Assembly (NCBI GenBank): GCA_013152925.1 | Contig: JAADFK010000030.1 | Span: 1 to 32,428, forward strand | Direction of reading: 5' to 3' | Source of the DNA: Acidobacteriota bacterium | GTDB taxonomy: Bacteria; Acidobacteriota; Thermoanaerobaculia; Thermoanaerobaculales; Sulfomarinibacteraceae | DNA: 32,428 bases | Translations under genes and position numbers: made by a program | Part shown: positions 21,434 through 29,423 of the stretch, piece after piece | How positions within the stretch are numbered: the first letter of the stretch is position 1 | Layout: every line of letters starts with the position of its first letter | The notes under the pieces: model-generated | Databases searched by the model: none | What the model was told of the DNA's origin: nothing | What the model saw: the letters and a program-made list of their open reading frames with translations, nothing else

Positions 21434-24166
21434 ATGGCAGACATGGTGAACGATGCGGCGTTGCTCGAGGACTGGGCCCTTCTGCGGCGCGACGTGAACA
21501 ACCTGGGGTCGCTGCTGGGGGAGGTGCTCCGGGAGCAGGGGGGGGAGTGGCTCTTCTCCACGGTGGAAGGGGCCCGGCTGGCTGCGCGCCGTCGCCGCCG
21601 GGGCGAGCCGCCGGCGGCCGGCGAGCTGTGCCGGATCCTCGAGGGGCTGGATGCCGGGAAGGCGGCCGAGGTCGTCCGGGCGTTCTCGGCGTACTTTGCG
21701 CTGGTCAACATGGGGGAGCGGGTTCATCGCATCCGCAGGCGCCGGAACCACCTGAGATCGGGCGCGCCCCAACCCGGTAGCGTCGAGGCGGTGATCCGCG
21801 CGCTGCACCAACGGGGCGTTCCCCCGGCCCGCCTCCGCGAGGCGCTCGCCGGGCTCCGCGTGGAGCCGGTCTTCACGGCCCACCCGACGGAGGCCGTCCG
21901 CCGGACCATCCTGGCGAAGGAACAGCGGATCGCCCGGATCCTCATCGAGGGCATGGAGCGGAGCGAACGAACGCCCCAGGAGGACGAGATCCTCTCGGCC
22001 AGGCTTCGTGAGGAGGTGACGACGCTCTGGCAAACGGCCGAGCACCCCGGCACGGGAAGAACGGTTGGCGACGAGGTCGAGCACGTGCTGTTCTACATGA
22101 CGGACGTGCTCTACCGGGTGGCCCCCGTTCTCGAGGAAGCGGTGGACGCGGCGCTGGAGTCGGTGTACGGGCCCGGCGAGACCAGGGGGTGGGCCAACCC
22201 GATCCTGCATTTCGGTTCCTGGGTCGGAGGGGACATGGATGGCAACCCGAACGTCGGTCCCGAGACCATCCTGGCGACCCTGCAGCGCCAGCGGCGGCTC
22301 GTTCTCAAGCGGTACGCCGACGAGGTTCGGGAGCTGTTCCAGCATCTCAGTCAGTCCGTGTCACGGGTCGGCGTCGACGCCGAGGTTCTGGAACGGTGCC
22401 GGAGGTACGCCGAAGCGGCGCCGGATGTTGATGACCGGATCGCTCCACGGCACCGGGACATGCCCTACAGGATACTGCTCTGGCACGTGTGGGCCCGTCT
22501 GGAGTCCGCGCGGGCCGGTTCCGGTGATGCGCCGCCCTACCGGAACGCGGGGGAGCTGGCGGACGATCTGGAGATCATCGCCGGCAGCCTGGAACGCAAC
22601 GCCGGGCGGAACGCCGGGCTCTTTCGCGTGCGGCGGCTCAAGCGGCGGCTGGCGATCTTCGGCTTTCACATGGCGACTCTGGATATCCGCCAGGATGCCT
22701 CCGTCCATCGAAGGGCGGTCGCGACGCTCCTGGGCGATGCGGCGTTCGCCGGGCTCACACCGGTTGAACGTCAGGAACGGCTCCGCGCGGCTCTCGAGAC
22801 CGGTCCGCCGGCCCGGACCGCCCAGCTCGACGAGGAGGCTGCACGGACGGTCGAGGTCTTCCGGGCCGTGGCCAAGGCCCGGGCGGACCATGGCGAGCAG
22901 GCGGTCGGGCCGTACATTATCTCCATGGCCCAGGGCGCAGACGACGCCCTGGCCGTGCTCTACCTGGCCGGCGTGGCGGGGCTTCGCGACGACGATGGCA
23001 GGGTGCCCCTCGACGTGGCGCCGCTCTTCGAGACCGTCCCCGATCTGGCGCGGGCCGGGGAGACCCTGGCCGAGCTTCTGGCCGAGCCGCTTTACCGTGC
23101 CCACGTGAAGGGCCGTTCCGATCGCCAGATCGTCATGCTCGGCTACTCGGATTCCAGCAAGGAGTCCGGTATCGCCGCCTCCCGCTGGGCTCTCTATCAG
23201 GCGGAACGTGCCCTCGCACGCGCCGCCGGCGAGGCCGGTGTGGAGCTGACCCTCTTCCACGGGCGTGGCGGCACGGTGGGCCGGGGCGGCAGCAAGCCCA
23301 GGGCCGGGATCCTCGCTGAGCCGCCGGGGGCGGTGCGGGGCCGCCTCCGCGTCACGGAGCAGGGCGAGATCATTCACGCGAAGTACGGGCTTCGAGGTAT
23401 TGCCCTGCGGACCCTGGAGCTGATGACCGGGGCCGTGCTGGAGGCCTCGCTGAGAGAACCGGGACAGGGCGTGCCTCCCGCGGCGTGGATCTCGGCGATG
23501 GAGACGGTGGCCGCGGTCTCCCGGAAGGCCTACCGGGAGCTCGTGTATGACGATACCCTCTTCTTCCAGTACTTCCGGGAGGCCACTCCCATCGATGTCA
23601 TCGAGCGTCTCCGGATCGGCTCCAGGCCGCCCTCGCGCCGCGGTGGAGGCCGGATCGAGGATCTCCGGGCCATCCCGTGGGTCTTCTCCTGGGTGCAGAA
23701 TCGACACCTCCTCCCAGGCTGGTACGGCCTTGGTGCGGGTCTCGAGGCTGCCGTGCGGGAGCATGGCGAGGAGGTATTCCGCACCATGGCATCGGCATGG
23801 CCGTTCTTTTCAAACCTCCTGGCCGACGTGGAGATGGTGCTGGCCAAGGCCGATCTGGAGATCGGTGCCCGCTACGCCGAGCTCGCCGGCGAGGTGGGCC
23901 GGCAGGTCTTTCCGCGCATCGCCGGGGAGCTCGAGAGAACCAGGGGGCTGATCCTCCGGCTGGAGGGGACCGGCCACCTCCTGGAGCGCGAACCGGTGCT
24001 GCGCCGGTCCATCCGGCTCCGCAACCCCTATGTCGATCCCATGAGCCTTCTGCAGGTCGATCTGTTGCGCCGGTGGCGTGCAGGGGGCCGGCAGGATGCC
24101 GACCTCGAGCGGGTCCTCAAGTCCACCGTGCGTGGCATCGCCCGCGGTATGCAGAACACTGGTTAG
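21434..24166 (+). CDS. ppc: Phosphoenolpyruvate carboxylase
   Basis: A 910-residue enzyme of full family length. Signatures in order: TAHPTE (catalytic His, H150), GSWVGGDMDGNPNV at about 260, LDIRQDASVHRR, YSDSSKESGI at about 573, FHGRGGTVGRGG at about 608, TEQGEIIHAKYGL, PWVFSWVQNRHLLPGWYG and the C-terminal MQNTG that closes the active site. It fixes bicarbonate onto phosphoenolpyruvate to give oxaloacetate, replenishing the citric acid cycle in the cytoplasm. CGGAGG precedes the ATG by about eight bases. It is a single gene, divergent from the ferritin-like gene and followed 22 bases after its TAG by the second copy of the structured element, which makes a 3' regulatory link possible. Confidence 0.96.
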   Translation: MADMVNDAALLEDWALLRRDVNNLGSLLGEVLREQGGEWLFSTVEGARLAARRRRRGEPPAAGELCRILEGLDAGKAAEVVRAFSAYFALVNMGERVHRIRRRRNHLRSGAPQPGSVEAVIRALHQRGVPPARLREALAGLRVEPVFTAHPTEAVRRTILAKEQRIARILIEGMERSERTPQEDEILSARLREEVTTLWQTAEHPGTGRTVGDEVEHVLFYMTDVLYRVAPVLEEAVDAALESVYGPGETRGWANPILHFGSWVGGDMDGNPNVGPETILATLQRQRRLVLKRYADEVRELFQHLSQSVSRVGVDAEVLERCRRYAEAAPDVDDRIAPRHRDMPYRILLWHVWARLESARAGSGDAPPYRNAGELADDLEIIAGSLERNAGRNAGLFRVRRLKRRLAIFGFHMATLDIRQDASVHRRAVATLLGDAAFAGLTPVERQERLRAALETGPPARTAQLDEEAARTVEVFRAVAKARADHGEQAVGPYIISMAQGADDALAVLYLAGVAGLRDDDGRVPLDVAPLFETVPDLARAGETLAELLAEPLYRAHVKGRSDRQIVMLGYSDSSKESGIAASRWALYQAERALARAAGEAGVELTLFHGRGGTVGRGGSKPRAGILAEPPGAVRGRLRVTEQGEIIHAKYGLRGIALRTLELMTGAVLEASLREPGQGVPPAAWISAMETVAAVSRKAYRELVYDDTLFFQYFREATPIDVIERLRIGSRPPSRRGGGRIEDLRAIPWVFSWVQNRHLLPGWYGLGAGLEAAVREHGEEVFRTMASAWPFFSNLLADVEMVLAKADLEIGARYAELAGEVGRQVFPRIAGELERTRGLILRLEGTGHLLEREPVLRRSIRLRNPYVDPMSLLQVDLLRRWRAGGRQDADLERVLKSTVRGIARGMQNTG

Positions 24167-24188
24167 GCCGTGGGCTCCGGGAGATTCC

Positions 24189-24321
24189 TGCTGCGACCGC
24201 CGTGACGCCGGCCATTGCGGCGTTTCTCCCGGCGGGGGAGCCTGCGACGTACCTGTGGTACGCCTCGGCTCCCCCTTGGTCGAACCACCACACTGACCAG
24301 CGTCACGACAGTCTCGCGACG
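24189..24321 (+). ncRNA. Structured RNA candidate, copy 2 (3' of PEP carboxylase)
   Basis: This 133-base element has the same architecture as 1756-1888. P0: 24193-24196 pairs with 24314-24317, a TC bulge at 24312-24313, then 24197-24206 pairs with 24302-24311 (eight of ten). P1 about 24207-24221 with loop CATT. P2: 24234-24242 pairs with 24267-24275, a bulged T at 24243, the conserved TGCGAC/GCCTC internal loop, 24248-24253 pairs with 24257-24262, loop TGT. P3: 24277-24281 pairs with 24295-24299. Relative to copy 1, pairs swap in step, for example C-G to G-C in the outer P2 helix and G-C to A-T in the inner one. The gap to the thioredoxin gene end (24322-24471) holds nothing I recognise. Confidence 0.6.
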
Positions 24322-24471
24322 GAATCTTCCGTATTCCACGGCCTCTGGGATCGCGGGAGGGGGGAAGGTTCCCGTCACGGCTGGAATCTCGGAGAGTACT
24401 GGGACTGCGGCCTTCCGGGAGAAGTCCGTCTGGGGCGGTGCTTGCTTCCAGCGTGGAAACGGCCGCTTGGA

Positions 24472-24849
24472 TCAGGCCGAGGCCGTCTGGGCCTGCTGCT
24501 TTTCGACCTCGGCGCGGACCTCGTCCATGTCCAGGTCCTTGACCTTCTGGATCAGATCCTCCAGCACCTCGGCCGGGAGCATGCCCGGCTGGGCGAAGAC
24601 CATGATCTGCTCGCGGAAGACCATCAGGGTCGGGATGGAACGGATCTGGAACATGGCGGCCAGCTCCTGCTGCTCCTCCGTGTTACACGAGGCGAACACG
24701 ATCTCCGGATGCTCCTCGGCGGCCTTTTCGAAGACCGGCTTGAAGGCCACGCAGGGTCCACACCAGGAGGCCCAGAAATCGATGATCACGATATCGTTGT
24801 TGCTGATCAGCTCGTTGATGTTGTCGGCCGTCAGGATTTGAACGCTCAT
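24472..24849 (-). CDS. Thioredoxin
   Basis: A 125-residue thioredoxin-fold protein. The redox site is W29-C30-G31-P32-C33 and the cis-proline is P73 in SIPTLMVF; VIIDFWASW and PVFEKAAEEH fit the family. It has no signal peptide, so it reduces disulfides in the cytoplasm. An extra Cys at 55 (VFASCNTEE) replaces the usual Asp/Val context, and a roughly 20-residue Glu/Gln/Ala tail extends beyond the fold. AGGAGGG precedes the ATG at 24849. It is driven by the near-consensus promoter at 24918-24946, so expression is probably strong. Confidence 0.94.
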   Translation of the reverse strand: MSVQILTADNINELISNNDIVIIDFWASWCGPCVAFKPVFEKAAEEHPEIVFASCNTEEQQELAAMFQIRSIPTLMVFREQIMVFAQPGMLPAEVLEDLIQKVKDLDMDEVRAEVEKQQAQTASA

Positions 24850-24917
24850 GGATCCCTCCTGCTGGATCGTTGGGAGTGAATGGCCCGAGAGCTATCACTT
24901 CATAACCATTCAAGAAT

Positions 24918-24946
24918 ATTCTAATATACCTGACACCAGGTGTCAA
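24918..24946 (-). promoter_or_regulatory. Near-consensus promoter for the thioredoxin gene
   Basis: On the minus strand a perfect TTGACA (24941-24946) is separated by 17 bases from TAGAAT (24918-24923). Transcription would start near 24911, leaving a leader of about 60 bases. Confidence 0.8.
24931..24945. promoter_or_regulatory. Palindromic operator candidate in the thioredoxin promoter
   Basis: TGACACC-A-GGTGTCA is a perfect 15-base palindrome that covers the -35 box and spacer of the thioredoxin promoter. It also lies only six bases before a plus-strand TTGACG, so a bound dimeric regulator could affect both directions. The regulator is not identified. Confidence 0.5.
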
Positions 24947-24950
24947 CCCC

Positions 24951-24980
24951 TTGACGGCTCCGGAGAGTGGCGCCCATAAT
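24951..24980 (+). promoter_or_regulatory. Divergent promoter on the plus strand
   Basis: TTGACG (24951-24956) and CATAAT (24975-24980) are spaced 18 bases. An ATG follows eight bases after the -10, at 24989. It faces away from the thioredoxin gene toward the exopolysaccharide genes. Confidence 0.5.
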
Positions 24981-24988
24981 ACGGCCCC

Positions 24989-25195
24989 ATGACGGAAACG
25001 TCGACACACCATGAATCCGGTCTTCGGACCGGCGGAACGGGGGTTCGGCTGAGGGGAGCTCTCTCGAGGATACCGGAGGCCTGGTCCCTGGGCGGCCTGT
25101 GCGGCTGGCGTTGCGGGAGGGCTCTCGTGAGCGCTCCGGGGGGGGAGCGGCCGATCAGGGTGAACGCCGGCGGCCCTGCCGACGCGAGCCGCTGA
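24989..25195 (+). CDS. Doubtful small open frame in the gap before the exopolysaccharide genes
   Basis: A 68-residue frame directly after the plus-strand promoter, with no ribosome site but a leaderless-like position. It is rich in Gly, Arg and Ala with three tryptophan/cysteine-containing residues in GGLCGWRCGRAL. I do not recognise it. The composition is close to what random GC-rich sequence would encode, so it could equally be a long untranslated leader. The rest of the 480-base gap 24850-25329 contains promoters at both ends and nothing else recognised. Confidence 0.2.
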   Translation: MTETSTHHESGLRTGGTGVRLRGALSRIPEAWSLGGLCGWRCGRALVSAPGGERPIRVNAGGPADASR

Positions 25196-25281
25196 GGTGG
25201 GGTCTCGATGCCGAAGGGAACGTCCAGGAGCCACCCGCTTTGGAATCGTGCCTGTGCCCAGAACGAGGATGCCATGATACC

Positions 25282-25290
25282 TGCTAAAAT
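25282..25290 (+). promoter_or_regulatory. Extended -10 promoter for the exopolysaccharide operon
   Basis: TGCTAAAAT gives an extended -10 (TG, one base, TAAAAT at 25285-25290), 39 bases before the ATG at 25330. No matching -35 is evident, as is usual for extended -10 promoters. Confidence 0.6.
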
Positions 25291-25329
25291 TCCGGGTCAC
25301 GGGCCGCAGTGTCCGCCCAGGAGACGACC

Positions 25330-27510
25330 ATGACCGAAAACATGCCAGTCCGGCCCCAGCGGCCGACAGAACGCTGGATGGCACCCCAGGCTCCATGGGA
25401 TGGGGTCCCACCGGATGCCGCCTGGTTCGGCGAGGAGGCCGAGCCGGAGATCAACATCATGGAGTACGTGGACCTGCTGTGGCGGCAGAAATGGATCATT
25501 GCCGCCGTGGTCCTGGTCTGCATTCTGGCCGGTGGGGCGTGGGCGTTCACCAGGACGAAGATGTACCGGGCGACGACCCGGATCGCCTTCGAACAGGCGC
25601 CGCAGATCATCAAGAGCCAGGTCTACGGAGGCCCGAGCTGGTGGGAGCTTCAGCAGTACGTCAAGGACCAGACACAGGTCCTGCAGACCCGGCGGCTGGC
25701 CGAGCGGGTCGCGGAGAAGCTGGGTCTGCGCGGCAACCCTGAGTTCGCCCAAGGCGGCGACCCGGCAGCCATGCTCCTGGGAAGCCTCAAGGTCGAGAAT
25801 GTCAAGGACACCAACATTCTCGAGCTCTCCCTGGTCGGAACGGATCCCGACAAGGTCGCGGAGTGGCTCAACGTGTACGTCCAGGAGTACATCGCCATCA
25901 ACATCGAGGACAACTTGAACCGGACCCGCAAGGTCTACGAGGTCATCAGCGAGAAGCTCAACCCTCTCCGTAAGCAGCTGGAGCAGTCCGAGCAACGGCT
26001 GATTTCCTTCAAGGAGAACGAGGAGTCCTTCCTCGTCGGGGATCAGGACAAGAACGTCATCACCGAGCAGGTCAACACGCTGACCACGGAGTACGCCAAG
26101 GCCAAGGCCGAGCGGATCATGTTGGAAACCAAGATCGCGGCGCTCCGGGGTTTGGACGCTTCCAGTCTCTCCCAAGCGACCCTCCCGGATGTTCTCAACG
26201 ATCCCACGATTCAACAGCTGAAACAGCAGCTCGACGGGCTCGAGGTGGATCTGGCCGACAAGCTCAGGACCTACAAATCCGGCCATCCGGTCATCAAGGA
26301 GCTGCGTTCGAAAATCAAGAGCGTCAAGGAGAGGATCCAGAAACAGATCAGGACCATCGTCCAGGGGCTCCAGACGGATTACAGGATCAAGAAGGGCAGG
26401 GAGACCTCCCTGTACAAGGCGCTTCAACAACTGAGGGACCAGTCCATCAACCTGTCCAAGCAAAACCTCGAGTACGAGAAGATCCAACACGAGTACGAGC
26501 AGAACAAGGCATTCTACGAGCAGATGCTGCGGCGCTCCAAGGAGACGGACATCTCCTCGTCCGCCGCGCTCAACAACGTCCGGGTCATCGATCCGGCCGA
26601 GCCGCCGAAGGGACCCTATCGGCCCAACCCCCAGCGGACTCTGGCGCTGTCACTGATGCTGGGGCTCTTCCTGGGCGTCGGCCTCGTCCTCGGCCTGGAC
26701 TACATCGATCAGACGATCCGCACGCCGGAGGATGCCGAGAGGTACCTGGGCATCGAGGCGCTGGCCGCCGTGCCCAAGTTCACCGACGAGACCACCCATG
26801 TGGCGCGAGAGGTCTTCCAGTCCTTGCGAACCGCCGTGATGATGGCGGCCCGCGAGGAGGGCCCCCAGGTGTTGATGGTGACCTCCGCGGCGCCCGAAGA
26901 GGGCAAGACGACGACGGCCTTCAACCTGGCCAAGGCCCTGGCCGCCGGCGGGAGCAAGGTCCTGGTCATCGATGCCGACCTGCGCAAGCCGCGCTTTCAC
27001 AAGATGCTGGGCTCCAAGAACGTTCGCGGCCTGACCTCGGTGGTGCTCGGAGAGCGGCAGATCCCCGAGGTCATCCACACGGTGGCCGACCTGCCCAATC
27101 TCGACGTCATCACGTCGGGGCCGCTGCCGCCCAACCCTCCTGAGGTGTTCGGAAAGGCCAGCTTCAAACGGATGCTGGACGACGCCCGTGGCCAGTACGA
27201 CTGGGTGGTGATCGACACGCCGCCGGTCACCTCGGTGACCGATCCTGTCATCTGTTCCCGGCTCGCCGACATGGTGTTGCTCGTCGTGCGCTACGGGACG
27301 GTCAAGCGGAACGTCATCAGCAACGCCCTGCGCCAGCTGGCGAGGGCGGGCGCCCGGGTCCCGGGCCTGGTGCTCAACAGCGTGGACATGGAGCGCGGGA
27401 CCTACTACTACAACTATTACTACACGTATTTCCATTACGGCTACGGCGAGGAGGCCGAGGGAGCCCAGCGGAAAAAGAAGCGGCGGCGCAAGAAGAAGGC
27501 GGAGGCCTGA
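25330..27510 (+). CDS. Exopolysaccharide chain-length determinant / bacterial tyrosine kinase (Wzc-like)
   Basis: A 726-residue inner-membrane protein from the ATG at 25330 (AGGAG about eight bases upstream; GTG 25309 is in frame but without support). It has a Wzz domain: a first transmembrane helix at about 55-73 (WIIAAVVLVCILAGGAW), a long periplasmic coiled-coil region, and a second helix at about 437-459 before the Pro-rich PKGPYRPNPQ. The cytoplasmic kinase domain has Walker A APEEGKTT (about 521), Walker A' VLVIDADLRKP (about 544) and Walker B WVVIDTPP (about 624). A tyrosine cluster (YYYNYYYTYFHYGYG, about 690-705) is the autophosphorylation site, and a basic Lys/Arg tail ends the protein. 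It controls polymer length and export by phosphorylation cycling. First gene of a tight four-gene operon. Confidence 0.93.
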   Translation: MTENMPVRPQRPTERWMAPQAPWDGVPPDAAWFGEEAEPEINIMEYVDLLWRQKWIIAAVVLVCILAGGAWAFTRTKMYRATTRIAFEQAPQIIKSQVYGGPSWWELQQYVKDQTQVLQTRRLAERVAEKLGLRGNPEFAQGGDPAAMLLGSLKVENVKDTNILELSLVGTDPDKVAEWLNVYVQEYIAINIEDNLNRTRKVYEVISEKLNPLRKQLEQSEQRLISFKENEESFLVGDQDKNVITEQVNTLTTEYAKAKAERIMLETKIAALRGLDASSLSQATLPDVLNDPTIQQLKQQLDGLEVDLADKLRTYKSGHPVIKELRSKIKSVKERIQKQIRTIVQGLQTDYRIKKGRETSLYKALQQLRDQSINLSKQNLEYEKIQHEYEQNKAFYEQMLRRSKETDISSSAALNNVRVIDPAEPPKGPYRPNPQRTLALSLMLGLFLGVGLVLGLDYIDQTIRTPEDAERYLGIEALAAVPKFTDETTHVAREVFQSLRTAVMMAAREEGPQVLMVTSAAPEEGKTTTAFNLAKALAAGGSKVLVIDADLRKPRFHKMLGSKNVRGLTSVVLGERQIPEVIHTVADLPNLDVITSGPLPPNPPEVFGKASFKRMLDDARGQYDWVVIDTPPVTSVTDPVICSRLADMVLLVVRYGTVKRNVISNALRQLARAGARVPGLVLNSVDMERGTYYYNYYYTYFHYGYGEEAEGAQRKKKRRRKKKAEA

Positions 27511-27513
27511 GGC

Positions 27514-28383
27514 ATGCGGCGTGGGATCGTCCTGGCGGGCGGGGCCGGTACACGGCTTCACCCGTTGACCATTGCCGTCAGCAAGCAGCTGATGCCGGTG
27601 TATGACAAGCCGATGATCTACTACCCGCTGAGCGTTCTGATGCTGGCGGGGATCCGCACGATCCTGATCATCACGACGCCCGAGGATCAAGGGCAGTTCC
27701 AACGCCTCCTGGGGGACGGCAAGCGTTGGGGCTTGCACCTGGAGTACGCCGTGCAGCCGACACCGGGTGGCCTGGCGGAGGCCTTTCTCATCGGCGAGGA
27801 GTTCATCGGGGATGATCCCGTCTGCCTGGTCCTCGGGGACAACATCTTCTACGGTCACGGTTTCTCGCGGAGGCTCCAGGAGGTGTCCGCCCGGGAACGT
27901 GGGGCGACGGTGTTCGGCTACCGGGTCCACGACCCGGAGCGCTACGGTGTCGTGGAGCTCGACGGCGCCGGGCGCGCCGTCAGCCTCGAGGAGAAGCCGG
28001 CCGAGCCGCGCTCCAACTACGCCGTCACCGGCCTGTACTTCTACGACAACAGGGTCGTCGAGATCGCTGCGAGCCTCGAACGTTCCGCGCGGGGCGAGCT
28101 GGAGATCACCGACCTCAACCGGCGATACCTGGAGATGGGAGAGCTTCGGGTGGAGATCCTCGGCCGCGGCTACGCCTGGCTGGATACCGGCACCCACGCC
28201 TCGCTGCTCGAAGCCTCCAAGTTCATCCAGATTGTCGAGGCCCGCCAGGGCTTCAAGATCGCCGCTCCCGAGGAGATCGCCTGGCGGATGGGGTTCATCA
28301 CGGACGACGAGCTCCGGAGCCTGGCCGAGCCTCTGGAAAAGAGCGGCTACGGCCAGTACCTCCTGGAGTTGCTCGGCCAGTGA
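27514..28383 (+). CDS. rmlA: Glucose-1-phosphate thymidylyltransferase
   Basis: A 289-residue enzyme, close to the usual 290. The nucleotide-binding start is [16 protein letters not shown] (residues 4-19), then [18 protein letters not shown] and [13 protein letters not shown], with the sugar-binding [20 protein letters not shown]. It forms dTDP-glucose from dTTP and glucose-1-phosphate, the first step to dTDP-rhamnose and related sugars. The ATG lies three bases after the kinase stop, so translation is coupled. The later genes rmlB, rmlC and rmlD are not in this window and must be elsewhere if rhamnose is made. Confidence 0.95.
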   Translation: MRRGIVLAGGAGTRLHPLTIAVSKQLMPVYDKPMIYYPLSVLMLAGIRTILIITTPEDQGQFQRLLGDGKRWGLHLEYAVQPTPGGLAEAFLIGEEFIGDDPVCLVLGDNIFYGHGFSRRLQEVSARERGATVFGYRVHDPERYGVVELDGAGRAVSLEEKPAEPRSNYAVTGLYFYDNRVVEIAASLERSARGELEITDLNRRYLEMGELRVEILGRGYAWLDTGTHASLLEASKFIQIVEARQGFKIAAPEEIAWRMGFITDDELRSLAEPLEKSGYGQYLLELLGQ

Positions 28384-28391
28384 GGGAAACC

Positions 28392-29423
28392 ATGCCCCCA
28401 TCTCATGGAACGGACATCCTGGTTACCGGCGCCGCTGGCTTCATCGGGTTCCACCTGGCCCGCCGGCTTCTCGATCGTGGCGGGCGCGTGGTCGGTCTCG
28501 ACAACCTCAACGAGTACTACGACCCCGCGCTCAAGCGGCGCCGGCTGGAAATCCTGCAAGGGTATCCAGGCTTCCGCTTCGTCAGGCTGAGCCTCGAGGA
28601 CCGCGACGGAATGGAACGGCTCTTTGCGGAACATCGTTTCGACCGGGTGGTCAACCTGGCGGCCCAGGCGGGGGTGCGCCACTCCATCGAGGCGCCGCGG
28701 ACGTATATCGACGCCAACATCGTCGGCTTCCTCAACGTGCTGGAAGGCTGCCGGCACCACGGCGTCGGTCACCTCGTCTACGCCTCCTCATCGTCGGTCT
28801 ACGGGCTCAACACGCGGATGCCCTTCTCGGTCCACGACAACGTGGACCACCCGGTCTCCCTCTACGCCGCCACCAAGAAGGCCAACGAGCTCATGGCCCA
28901 CGCCTACGCCCACCTCTACGGCATCCCCACCACGGGACTGCGTTTCTTCACGGTCTACGGGCCGTGGGGCCGGCCGGACATGGCCCTCTTCAAGTTCACG
29001 AGGGCGATCCTCGAGGGGCGTCCCATCGACGTCTACAACCACGGGCGCATGCGGCGCGACTTCACCTACATCGACGACATCGTCGAGGGCGTCCTCCGGA
29101 TCATGGACCGGGTTCCCGAGCCGAATCGCGAATGGTCGGGCGACGCGCCGGACCCCGGCTCGAGCCCGGCGCCCTACCGGCTGTACAACATCGGCAACAA
29201 CAACCCCGTGGAGCTGATGGACTTCATCGCCGCCATCGAGGAGGCGCTTGGCCGTGTCGCCGAGAAGAACATGCTTCCCCTCCAACCCGGCGACGTGCCG
29301 GCCACCTACGCGGACATCGCCGACCTCGCGCGCGATGCCGGCTTTCGGCCGGCCACGCCCATCCGGGAGGGGATCCGGCGCTTCGTCGCGTGGTACACGG
29401 GCTACTACGGAGTCGAGGTCTAG
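28392..29423 (+). CDS. UDP-glucuronate 4-epimerase family protein
   Basis: A 343-residue extended short-chain dehydrogenase. The NAD-binding motif GAAGFIG (residues about 13-19) is followed by [21 protein letters not shown], a phrase characteristic of UDP-glucuronate 4-epimerases (CapI/LspL type). The catalytic set is SSSSVYG with Y-x3-K in LYAATKK, and the [17 protein letters not shown] segment contacts substrate. It would interconvert UDP-glucuronate and UDP-galacturonate for polysaccharide synthesis. ATG 28392 is chosen with GAGGGAAA upstream; a GTG at 28380 overlaps the rmlA stop and is an alternative four codons longer. Confidence 0.9.
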   Translation: MPPSHGTDILVTGAAGFIGFHLARRLLDRGGRVVGLDNLNEYYDPALKRRRLEILQGYPGFRFVRLSLEDRDGMERLFAEHRFDRVVNLAAQAGVRHSIEAPRTYIDANIVGFLNVLEGCRHHGVGHLVYASSSSVYGLNTRMPFSVHDNVDHPVSLYAATKKANELMAHAYAHLYGIPTTGLRFFTVYGPWGRPDMALFKFTRAILEGRPIDVYNHGRMRRDFTYIDDIVEGVLRIMDRVPEPNREWSGDAPDPGSSPAPYRLYNIGNNNPVELMDFIAAIEEALGRVAEKNMLPLQPGDVPATYADIADLARDAGFRPATPIREGIRRFVAWYTGYYGVEV

